Assembly: GCA_963797765.1 (NCBI GenBank)
Contig: CAWCQU010000003.1
Coordinates: forward strand, 620,001 to 684,000
DNA length: 64,000 bases
Direction of reading: 5' to 3'
From: JBGPTK01 sp963797765
GTDB lineage: Bacteria > Acidobacteriota > Terriglobia > Acidiferrales > UBA7541
Position numbers and translations under genes: made by a program. Positions 52,188 to 60,994 of this stretch are shown here, in pieces. The notes under the pieces were generated by a model, which was not told where the DNA came from, ran no database searches, and saw only the letters and a program-made list of their open reading frames with translations. The first letter of the stretch is position 1. Each line of letters starts with the position of its first letter.

Positions 52188-55176
52188 TCACATCCCGCCT
52201 GGTCTCGCCCTGAATCCATTTCCAGAAGCCATGGCAATTGCCGGCCGGTATCGCTGCCCGTTTTCCGGGTAAGAATCTTTTTTCGATGCGCAGGTGTAGT
52301 AGCGGTAGTCTGCCGATTCCACGTCAACTCCATTTACCACCACGCCCAGCAACGGGGCCTGCACTTCTCCGATCAACTCAGCGCAGCGAACCAGCGTGCG
52401 GCGCCGGGTCTTGCCGCTGCGGCTCACCAGCAGCACTCCGTCAGAAAGCGACGATAGAATTCTGCAGTCCGGGAAGGGAACCGCCGGCGGAGAATCGATC
52501 ACTACAAATTCAAATCGTTCCCTCAGCACTCGCACTAAATCGTGCATTCTCTCTCCGGTCAGAAGGTCCAGTGGGTTCAAGGGAATCGGCCCGCCCATCA
52601 GCAGGCTCAGTCCCCCAGAGCGTGGAGCAACCGCCAGTGCCTGTTCCACCGTCGCATCGCCCTTCAGCACATCGCTGAATCCAACCGCAGGCGTCAGCGC
52701 AAAAGCCCGAGAGATTGTCGGCCGGCGCAAATCTGCATCTACCAGGCACGTTTTCCCGCGGCGGGCCAGCGCGATTGCTAGATTTGCCGAGATAGTTGTG
52801 CTCCCGGCCCGAGGCGACGCGCCCATCACCAAAAATACCTGCCGCTCGCGGGCCGCTCTCGATAGCAGCACCGAAGTCCGCAGATTATTAATGGCATCCG
52901 CTTCCGGATTCAGCGCCTCCGCGGACATCAACCGTGGCAATCTCGCGATTTCCTCGGCACTTCTTCCATTGTTCGTCGAACGGCTGCCCTTTCGCTGCAC
53001 GCTCAGTTTCGGGCCGTAGCCGTTGGCCAGCGGAATCTCCGGAACCATTGGCAAGGCAGGGAAGGGAAGTCCACCGCGCGACATCATCCGGCGTGCGTAC
53101 CCGGTTGTTCATCGCTTCCTTAATGAATGCGAGTGCCGCACCGCCCACCAGCGCTGCCAACAGGCCGATCGCGATGTCTAGCAGGCGATGTGGCCCTGCG
53201 GGCCGGTCAGGGACTACTGCCAGATCGACAATCCGAATATTGTTCGACCGCAGCCCCGCATAAACCCCTGCTTCTTTCAAGCGGCCCAGCAGCGTGTTGA
53301 ATGATTCCGTGCTGGCTTGCGCCTCGTTTTTCAGCAGGCGGTACTGCACCATTTTTTCGTCCATATTGCCGATTGCCGCTTTCATGTTCTCCACCGCTTG
53401 CGCCATCAGCCGTTCCCGCGTCACCGAAGTCCCGTAGCTCGCCTTCAGGCCAACGACGATCGCCCGCTTCTCGCTTTCCAGTTGCGTATTCAATTCCTCG
53501 GTTTCGCCTCGCAACCGCTTTACGTTTGAATTGTTCTCTCCATAGATCGCCAGCGAACGTGCCAACTGCGCCCGGCTCTCCACCAGTTTTTGAGTCAGCC
53601 CCTGAATCAACGCGCTGTCGTGAATTTGCGGCAGTGACTCCACGCTTCCCGCTCCCGCCACTCGCATATACGCTTCCAGTTGAATTCGTTCCGCTTCGGC
53701 TACGCTGTACTGCCGGTTCAGCTCCCCTGCCTTTGCCAGTAATGGATTGTCCTTTTCTTCCGGGTCAACCAGCCCCGATTGCTTCTGGTATTCGGCCAGA
53801 GCTTGATTACTGTCGTGGACTCTCTGCCGCAAGGTGGCAAGTTGCTCGGTAAGCCAATCGGATGCCCGCATCGTCGTGTCGTATCGCGTGCGGTAATCGT
53901 TATCGATAAACGTTTGGACCAGTGCGTTCGTCGCCTCGGTAGCCAAATGCGGATCGGAACTAGCAAAAGTCACCTCCACGATTCGGCTGCTCCGGGATGT
54001 GCTCACTGTCAGATTCTGCCGAAAATATCGAAGCGCGGTGCTCTCGTTCGGCGTCCGTTCCGCTTCGCTTGAATCGCGCTCTTCATCGGGATCGGTTCTT
54101 GTTGCCGGATTCGAATCGTCCCCCGGCTTTTCAGAAAAAGTTGTTTTCAGCAGCGAACCTTTCGGCTCAGCGGAATCGCTGCTGCTTCCACCAATTGGCG
54201 TATCGCTGTGCGCCCCGGTCGCCGCTTTCTTGTCTCCGGCGAGAATCGGTTCAACCGAGGCCGGCGGAACGATTGACCTCGTTGCATCATCCGAAATGCG
54301 CAACGTCACCACCATCTCATCCTCGTGGGACGCAACTTCGTACTCCACCGGCTCTTTCAGATCAATCACCACTCGCGCCGTCTCCGGCCGGAATTGTCCG
54401 AACCGGACTCTTTCCATACCAGGCAGACCACTCGCATGTGTCCACGCGCCGGATTGAGCATCGACGCGCAAGAGAACTCCCTGAAAATCGAGCACCAACC
54501 GGCCGCTCAGCGTGCGGCGCTTCAGTTCCTCCCCGAGCCATCCGTTTCCCTTGATCACAACCTTCGTCGAGTCTCCATTTCTTTCGGCGCGAATCTCTTG
54601 AATGGTTGTCGCAGGGACATCCTCAACGGCTTTCGCTCCTTCGGGCACGTCAATTGTCGTCTCGGGCGTTCGCAGGATTGCCTGCCGTTCGGAAGGCTTA
54701 ACGAGAATTCGTGGACTCCGCTCCCCAACTGGCTGATAAAGAATCGCCGCGTCGCCAACGATTGAGCGGCTTTGATCCAATTTTAATTTGCGGATTACTT
54801 TCATGGCGAGCGCATCGCTTTTCAGAATCTGCGTTTGCGTTTCCAGGTATTCCGTACCGCTGGGATCCTCGCTCTCTCTTTCATGCGAGTTCAGAATTCC
54901 GCTTCCGGGCGGGTCAATCTCCACGCGCGCCACCGGCTCATAGACATCTTTCATCTGAAAACTCACAAGCACCGCGCTTAGCAGCACTCCCAGCGCAAAA
55001 ATAATTCCGGTTCTCCAGTTCTTTCTCAAGGTGGCAACCGCCTGCTCCCAGTCGAACTTTTCCTCATTTCGGTACCGTCCGGCAGCCTGGCGCATTAAGG
55101 GGGAAAGCCCGCCCATCAGCAGCGGGCTTCGCCGTTCCTCTCCTCGATATGCGTTTAGGTCTCCTGCTTCCGCCAA
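52188..55176 (-). CDS. Wzc-like polysaccharide copolymerase/BY-kinase with AMIN-like domain (one apparent frameshift)
   Basis: About 995 residues after removing one A of the AA pair at 53048-53049, which joins LPCLA to MVPEIPLANGYG. Order: TM1 (56-74), Wzz-type start, then at about 190-296 an AMIN-like beta domain (KVVIKGNGWL, GRLVLDFQGV, ARVVIDLKEPVEYEVAS), a disordered Ser/Asp linker (300-385), coiled coil (430-620), the Pro-rich TM2 region (VVPDRPAGPHRLLDI, 654 onward) and a C-terminal tyrosine-kinase domain. Walker A reads GASPRAGSTT, with Ser where the invariant Lys should be; Walker A' LVDADLRRP and Walker B FVVIDSPPA are normal. A Tyr cluster (DYRYY, then two more) ends the chain. It should control polymer length and pair with Wza; kinase activity is doubtful. 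Confidence 0.85.
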
Positions 55177-55224
55177 GCTCCACCTCTTTTTATATGTAGT
55201 TGCCTCGAGCGCCTTTTCAACTTT

Positions 55225-55803
55225 TCAGGCTGCCGTTCTTGGACTCGCCGCGGGCCGTTGCGGGCGCGCGGATATCAATCGGTCCGGAATTCGCTCCACT
55301 GCCGCGATGTCAATCTCCACCGCCGCCGATCTTCCCAGCATTCCCACGGATAGAATGAGCCGGAACGAATTCTTGTTTCGGACCAAGATTCCCTCGGTGC
55401 CCTCGAGGGGGCCAAATTTGATGCGTACACGGTCTCCGCAAGTCAAAAACGGATGGGGTCTCACGGAGGAAGGGCTCTCGATTGCTCGTCGGACAGCGTC
55501 AATTTCCATGGCTGGTATCTCGCTCGGGCCGCTAGCGCTTCCAATCAAACCCACGACGCCAGGCGTCGAAACGATGTCGAGCTTCCGCTCGCGGCCGCTT
55601 CGCAGGAACACATAACAAGGAAAAAGCGGCGCCGATATTTGCTTGTTCCGGTCTTTCCACTGGTGCATCGAAGAATAGAGCGGTAGAAAGGTCTCAATCC
55701 CTTTGTTCATAAGGTGTTGAGCAATCGCTCGCTCATGCTGAAATCGCGTGTAGATCGCGTTCCAGGGTGAGGGTACTTCAGTCGCAGCGCTGGGTATGGA
55801 CAT
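55225..55803 (-). CDS. NusG-family transcription antiterminator, UpxY/RfaH-like
   Basis: 192 residues. The NGN domain is seen in WNAIYTRFQHERAIAQHLMNKGIETFLPLY and PLFPCYVFLR (in two pieces), the C-terminal KOW domain in GDRVRIKFGPLEGTEGILVR near residue 120. A Pro/Ala/Arg tail follows. As a specialised NusG paralog at the head of a long polysaccharide operon, it probably lets RNA polymerase read through the 19-kb operon, as UpxY, LoaP and RfaH do. The ribosome site is GAGGGG before the ATG. The 230-base leader upstream contains a hairpin AAGGC-GTAGT-GCCTT (minus strand, around 55875-55895), but I could not identify an ops or LoaP-type element with confidence. Confidence 0.9.
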   Translation of the reverse strand: MSIPSAATEVPSPWNAIYTRFQHERAIAQHLMNKGIETFLPLYSSMHQWKDRNKQISAPLFPCYVFLRSGRERKLDIVSTPGVVGLIGSASGPSEIPAMEIDAVRRAIESPSSVRPHPFLTCGDRVRIKFGPLEGTEGILVRNKNSFRLILSVGMLGRSAAVEIDIAAVERIPDRLISARPQRPAASPRTAA

Positions 55804-56033
55804 AGGTCCCCTCTAATTTATCTTGCTCGGATACAGCTTCGCCCTCTGGGTCACGCCAACCACCTTTCTGGAGTTCCTTACATGGCGAAGGCACTACGCC
55901 TTGCCGGGAATCTTTACCTGCAATTTTCGGGATCCCAAGTTCTGGAAAAGCTAATTTTTGCTTCAGGTGCTCTTACGGACTTACAACACCGTGCTTCGAT
56001 CGGATATCGAACACTTCCGAGCCGGCACAGTGG

Positions 56034-56411
56034 CTATCCGGCCTTAGCTTTATACTCACGAATCGTTTCATCATCCCGAATACATGCCATCTGAAATCCG
56101 TTGATGCCTTGCACCGGGGCTGATATCGCAAATCCATTCCGCTTTTTTAGGCCAACAGAAGAATCGACTCGCACAACTCTCGCTTCCATCTGGATCGTCA
56201 CCGTCAAATCGGTATCCGGAATGCGCGGCAGCAGGATCACCATCTGGACCGCCGCATCGCGCGGCGGGCAGGCCTGCGAAATGATATAGGCATTCGCCAC
56301 GCTGATGTCTTTGGTCATGCCTTCTCCTTCGAATCTCCGATGGTCAAAATCTTTCCACGCGAATACTGCTATTGCTTTTAGGCCGTAGCGAATGTCTTTG
56401 CGTCTCTCCAT
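56034..56411 (-). CDS. PilZ-domain protein
   Basis: 125 residues, single domain. The N-terminal ERRKDIRYGL provides the RxxxR motif for cyclic di-GMP, and DISVANAYI replaces the usual (D/N)xSxxG with Asn in the last position, so binding may be altered. The rest is the expected beta-barrel, with strands MVILLPRI, TVTIQMEARVVRVD and NGFAISAP. A c-di-GMP receptor next to a polysaccharide operon suggests post-translational or regulatory control of its output; it runs in the same direction as the operon and ends 230 bases before the NusG-like gene, so it could be a separate or leading transcription unit. Confidence 0.82.
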   Translation of the reverse strand: MERRKDIRYGLKAIAVFAWKDFDHRRFEGEGMTKDISVANAYIISQACPPRDAAVQMVILLPRIPDTDLTVTIQMEARVVRVDSSVGLKKRNGFAISAPVQGINGFQMACIRDDETIREYKAKAG

Positions 56412-57159
56412 GTGTCACCGGATAAACGTAGCATGTGAGTAATAGGATAGACGTTTTCTGTGCTTCTGCAAGAAGCGTAATGTCCCGATTCGGTGCAGTA
56501 CATCGCGCTTCTTTCGGGGATAGTGACTCTCGAAATCGTCTCTATCCTCGGTTTATAATCTTTTCTCTACTTGAGCGAACTCATTCAGGCTAGTCCATGA
56601 CCTCCCGGAAAAATGAGTGCAGAGATTACACGTCCGATAACAGCCAAATGACCTATCTTCGAAGCGTTTTGTACTTCACTTTCCTGGCCTCGCAACCTCG
56701 ATTTAAAGGACAAGAACATCTCGGAAGGCTATCCCATACACTGCAGTACTCATCCGGATGCGCCATGCCCGTTATAGGCAAAGCCTTAGATATCTGCAGG
56801 ATACAAAGATCTTGTATTGGCTCTGGCCTGGCTGCCGCCCCAAAATGCTGGCCAGCCCTCGGGTGGATCAGTAGCGAAACTCCCTTCCACTCACCCTCCC
56901 GCTACCTCGCCTAAAACCGCCAGCCCCTCTTCTGCCCACACCCGCTAAGTCCTTCTTCATCTTGGGGGGCTACTAGTTTGGTTTCCTGAGCTTGGCAAAG
57001 ACTTTAACGCTGGCTAAAGTATCTGCATCAGGTATATACTTATCAACAAACACACTTTATTTCTGGGGGAAGCGGGAGTAATATTCCAATCGGGGCATGT
57101 GCAAAAGAATCCATCTGCGTTGAATTTTGTTATGACTGTCGACTAGTGCGAGGTGCTCC
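56412..57159. other. 748-base intergenic region between PilZ and LuxR genes
   Basis: No gene is supported; a 105-codon ORF on the plus strand has no signal for translation, atypical composition and no similarity I can see. There are divergent promoters to expect here. A TATAAT-like box occurs in GGTTTATAATCTTTT around 56550, and a small hairpin GCTTCT-gca-AGAAGC around 56463-56477. The AT content rises towards 57000-57060, before the LuxR-type gene. Confidence 0.45.
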
Positions 57160-57882
57160 ATGCATGGGGACATCCCGGAAGATCGGAAAATTAGCGTTTT
57201 TGTCGCTGACGCGAATGTGATGAACGGCCAATTGATCACCGGCGCTCTCAAGCGCTGCGGCGACCGGTTCGATGTAGTAGGTTGTGCATCGAATCATGCT
57301 AACGCCATTCAAACATTGGAAAAATTCATTCCTCAAGTCGCGGTGATCAGCACCGAACTGCAGGATGGCCCCCTCAGCGGTTTTCGAGTCCTCCAGCATC
57401 TTCGTGCAATTAATTCAGCCACCCAGGTGATTATGCTGATGGACGGCAGTGATCGCGAACTGGTGATCGATTCATTTCGCGGAGGTGCTCGCGGCGTCTT
57501 CTGTCGCGGCGAGTCGGTTAAGAATCTTTCCAAATGCATTTGCACTGTGCATCAGGGACAGCTTTGGATGAACAACGAGCAGATGACTTATCTCTTGGAT
57601 TTGGTCATCCGTGTCAAACCTCTGCAGCTTTCCAATATCAGGGGTTCGAAGCACCTGACCAAGCGGGAGGCCGAGGTGGTCCGCTTCGTGGCGGAAGGAA
57701 TGAAAAACTCGGAAATTGGTACCGCCCTCGGAGTCACCGAACATACCGTACGAAACTATCTCTATCGAATATTCGAGAAACTCGGCCTGTCGAGCCGGGT
57801 CGAACTGGTCCTGCATGCCCTTACCGAAGAACAGAATACTCCGCCGGATCATGGGCCTCCGATGCATCGATCTCCCAATTAA
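57160..57882 (+). CDS. LuxR/NarL-type regulator with atypical receiver domain
   Basis: 240 residues. About 10-130 fold as a receiver (ISVFVADANV, VLQHLRAINSATQVIML), but the phospho-acceptor site aligns with Ser64 in VAVISTELQDG instead of Asp, the acidic pocket has only Asp17, and the conserved Lys near 110 is missing. So it should not be phosphorylated in the normal way. The C-terminal HTH is typical of NarL/FixJ: LTKREAEVVRFVAEGMKNSEIGTALG (in pieces, about 165-190) and TVRNYLYRIFEKLGLSSR. No kinase is adjacent. Lying beside the PilZ gene and the polysaccharide operon, it may control them in response to a ligand or partner protein; this is inference. Confidence 0.88.
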   Translation: MHGDIPEDRKISVFVADANVMNGQLITGALKRCGDRFDVVGCASNHANAIQTLEKFIPQVAVISTELQDGPLSGFRVLQHLRAINSATQVIMLMDGSDRELVIDSFRGGARGVFCRGESVKNLSKCICTVHQGQLWMNNEQMTYLLDLVIRVKPLQLSNIRGSKHLTKREAEVVRFVAEGMKNSEIGTALGVTEHTVRNYLYRIFEKLGLSSRVELVLHALTEEQNTPPDHGPPMHRSPN

Positions 57883-58003
57883 ATTTCCTCCAACCAGCCA
57901 ATCCGATCCGCCCGATTTGGCAACGCCAGAGTTAACGCAGCCTGACAACTGTGCCCCCGGTGCCTCCGCTAAGAATCCAATCACATCCTGATTGATACCA
58001 GAT

Positions 58004-60526
58004 TCACGCAGTCTCCAGCGCAAAAAGCCGTCGCTTCGCGAATTCCACCAGCAGCAAATATGTCGCCGTTGACGCCGCCAGAAAGGTGAAATAACTCGCC
58101 GGCAATGGCACAAATCCAAGTGCGCCCGCCACCGGCGAAAACGGTAGAACGATTCCCACGATCGTAATCAGCACCGTAGTCACCGCCAAAGGAACGCTCG
58201 GGCGGCTCTTGAACGGATTGCCAAACGTACGAATCACGAACAGCACCAGCGTCTGCGTCGCCAGCGATTCCACGAACCAGCCCGTGTGGAAAAGCGCCTG
58301 GCTCGCATGGAAATAATGTAACAGCACGAAAAACGTCAGAAAGTCGTAGATCGAACTGATCGGCCCGATCAGCACCATGAAATTCCGGATCAATTTCATG
58401 TCCCATCGCTGTGGCGCGCGAATATATTGCGCATCCACATGATCGCTGGGTATCGTGATCTGCGCGGCGTCATACAGAAAATTGTTCAGCAGAATCTGCG
58501 TGGGCAGCATGGGAAGAAACGGCAGAAACACCGACGCCGCCGCCATGCTGAACATGTTCCCAAAATTCGAACTTGTCCCCATCAACAAATATTTCAGCAC
58601 GTTCGCCGAAGCCTTTCGTCCCTCGATGATTCCGCCGTGCAGCGTCTTCAGCCCCGGTTCCAGCAGGATAATTTCCGCCGCCTCGCGCGCCACATCCACT
58701 GCCGTCGACACAGAAATCCCCACATCGGCCGCATGCAGCGAAGGAGCGTCGTTGATGCCGTCGCCCATGTACCCAACCACATGTCCTCGCCGCTTTAGCG
58801 CCTGTATGATTCGCAACTTTTGCATCGGCGAAACCCGCGCAAAAACCGTCGCTTCTTCCGCCCGGTGCGCCAGTGCAGGGTCGCTCATCCGGTCCATCTC
58901 TTCGCCCAGAACAATCACCGGATCTTCCATGCCCACCTGCGCACACACGTGCCGCGTCACGAGCTCGTTGTCGCCGGTCAGAATCTTTATTTCAACTCCA
59001 TCACGCTTCATTCCCTGAATCGCCGCCGCCGCGTCTGGCGCGGGTGGGTCGGCGAATGCCAGAAAACCGGCCAGGATCAGCGAACGCTCGTCTGCTTTCG
59101 TGTATCCGTCGTGTGCATCCACAGTTCGATACGCCACTCCCAGGCTTCGGAATCCTTGCCGGCATAATTCCTGATATGTTTTCTCGGCGCGTTCTTTCGC
59201 GCTGGCATCGAACGGTCTTGTCTGCCCATTGGTTTCGTAAGCTTCGCAAAGCTCGACAATACCCTCCGGTGCGCCTTTCGTGATCAGCAGTCGCTCGATT
59301 CCGTGTTCGCCATCGCGCTCCACCACAATGGAAAGCCTCCTCCTTTCGAAATCGAATGGAATTTCGTCGCACTTGCGGTAGCCGTTGGCGTCGTTGCGTT
59401 CCCGGCTCAGGATCGCCACATCCAGCGGGCTTCGGATTCCCGTCTCGAACTTGCTGTTCAGATACGCCAGCCCGGAGGTCCGCTCCGAGGGCTCCCCCAA
59501 CGCATCCACGGATGAATCCAGGGTCATCATCCCCGCCGTCAAGGTCCCTGTCTTGTCGCTGCACAGCACGTCAATGCTGCCGAAATTCTGGATTGCCGGC
59601 AGATGTTTCACCACCACCTTATCCCGTGCCATTCGCGCCGCGCCGCGGGCCAGCGTCACGGACGTAATCATCGGCAAAAATTCCGGTGTCAGTCCCACTG
59701 CCAGCGCCACTGCGAATAAAAACGATTCGAAGGCTTCCCTGTGCAATGCCACTCGCACCACCAGGATAAACAGCACCAGAAAAAATACGGCGCTCAGGAT
59801 CAAGTGCCCGAATTGCCGCAACTCCCGCTCGAATTCTGTTTGCGCCGGCCGCTCGACCAATCGCTCCGCAATCGCCCCAATCGCGGTGTTCGCGCCGGTC
59901 GCGAAAATTCGCGCGGTTCCTGTCCCGCTCACCACGGACGTTCCCAAAAACACTTTGTTCGCCGAAATGCAATCTCCGCGTTCTTCCACCCCCGGAGCTT
60001 CCGAGGTTTTTTCTTCGGGCATGGATTCGCCCGTCAACGCCGCTTGCTGGATAAATAAATCCCGGGCCTCGAGCAGCAACCCATCCGCCGGAACCAGATC
60101 GCCCGCGCTCAGCCTCACAATGTCGCCCGGAACCACCTCCACGCGATGGATTTCCCGCCATTCGCCGTCGCGCAAAACAGTTGCCGTCGGCGTCACTTTT
60201 TCTCGCAGTTTTTGGATCACCAGATGAGAACGGTAGGTTTGAACAAAATCGATGGAGATGCTCGCAATCACGATCGCAAAAATGATTGCCGCATCTGTCC
60301 TCTGCCCCAGCGCCGCGGAAATGCCGCTGGCCACCAGCAGGATGATCACCAGGGGATTTAGGAATAGCCGAAGGAGTTCGAAAAACGCAGCTCCATGGCG
60401 CGTTTGCGTGGGATCATTCGGACCGTAGCGCGCTAGCCGCGCCCGCGCCTCGATTGTCGTCAGGCCGCTGATCGCGGCTGCGGGCGCGGCAGCTTTCCCG
60501 ATGGCTTGAATAGGAGTGTTCGACAT
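58004..60526 (-). CDS. mgtA: Magnesium-translocating P-type ATPase (P3B, MgtA/MgtB family)
   Basis: 840-residue P-type ATPase. Key motifs: TGES in the actuator domain (QQAALTGESMPEE), transmembrane PEFLP (LTPEFLPMITSVTLARGAARM), the phosphorylated Asp in CSDKTGTLT, TKGAPEG for nucleotide binding, and GDGINDAP. The MgtA-type C-terminus with N-x-x-F-x-N-x-x-F-D-A-A-Q (NNFLYDAAQITIPSD) indicates the Mg2+ importing subgroup. It imports Mg2+ when scarce. It is convergent with the LuxR gene and diverges from the nucleotidase gene; I could not recognise an mgtA-type leader RNA in the 468 bases upstream. Confidence 0.94.
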   Translation of the reverse strand: MSNTPIQAIGKAAAPAAAISGLTTIEARARLARYGPNDPTQTRHGAAFFELLRLFLNPLVIILLVASGISAALGQRTDAAIIFAIVIASISIDFVQTYRSHLVIQKLREKVTPTATVLRDGEWREIHRVEVVPGDIVRLSAGDLVPADGLLLEARDLFIQQAALTGESMPEEKTSEAPGVEERGDCISANKVFLGTSVVSGTGTARIFATGANTAIGAIAERLVERPAQTEFERELRQFGHLILSAVFFLVLFILVVRVALHREAFESFLFAVALAVGLTPEFLPMITSVTLARGAARMARDKVVVKHLPAIQNFGSIDVLCSDKTGTLTAGMMTLDSSVDALGEPSERTSGLAYLNSKFETGIRSPLDVAILSRERNDANGYRKCDEIPFDFERRRLSIVVERDGEHGIERLLITKGAPEGIVELCEAYETNGQTRPFDASAKERAEKTYQELCRQGFRSLGVAYRTVDAHDGYTKADERSLILAGFLAFADPPAPDAAAAIQGMKRDGVEIKILTGDNELVTRHVCAQVGMEDPVIVLGEEMDRMSDPALAHRAEEATVFARVSPMQKLRIIQALKRRGHVVGYMGDGINDAPSLHAADVGISVSTAVDVAREAAEIILLEPGLKTLHGGIIEGRKASANVLKYLLMGTSSNFGNMFSMAAASVFLPFLPMLPTQILLNNFLYDAAQITIPSDHVDAQYIRAPQRWDMKLIRNFMVLIGPISSIYDFLTFFVLLHYFHASQALFHTGWFVESLATQTLVLFVIRTFGNPFKSRPSVPLAVTTVLITIVGIVLPFSPVAGALGFVPLPASYFTFLAASTATYLLLVEFAKRRLFALETA

Positions 60527-60994
60527 TCGTCCCCGGCCGCCGAATCATAACACCAGCGCTTCCCCGGCGCGCCCATCAACGGCCGCTACCTAACCCGGTG
60601 CGACGTCATCGCAACTCCACATTTTCCCATCGCACTGCCCGAAAAACCCGCCATTTTTGCCATCCCACGAGAGTCGCCAAATTTGGCTGGATGCGCTCCA
60701 GAACCGCTCGCCCCTGGCAGCCATTCAGAGCCACTCGCCCTTTTCCGTCATTCTGACTATTCGCCGTTAGCCCTCGACCCGGGCTGTGCGCCTCTCGCCG
60801 TCATCCCGAATCCCGTGATTTGGCGGGGTGAGGGATCCCGCGTAATCGTAGCCCGCCAAGTACGATTTTTTCTGCCAAGTCATTGTTCCCACTGCGCCAT
60901 CAAAACCTCCCGCACCCTAACCCGGCTCACCGCGCGACCACACTTCGTCTATAATCGGTCACTTCCTGCAACCGGAATCACCTCGGAGACCGGC
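60527..60994. other. Intergenic region between mgtA and the nucleotidase gene
   Basis: 468 bases without a supportable gene; the frame upstream of the nucleotidase is open but not conserved. TATAAT at 60950-60955 is a plausible -10 box 40 bases before the nucleotidase start, with no good -35 at the normal spacing. A REP-like palindromic stretch with TCATCCCG and GAGGGATCCCG is at 60799-60842. Confidence 0.4.

Noticed and set aside
51055..55176. Phase variation of wza, wzc and the ligase through homopolymers
   Set aside because: The tracts are only 2-5 bases, too short for typical slipped-strand switching, and the same kind of indel occurs in housekeeping genes.
56597..56914. 105-codon plus-strand ORF in the PilZ-LuxR gap
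   Set aside because: No ribosome site, odd composition and no recognisable feature; probably chance.
60683..60994. 104-codon extension of the nucleotidase frame
   Set aside because: Composition is unlike a protein and the signal peptide starts at 60995 after a ribosome site.
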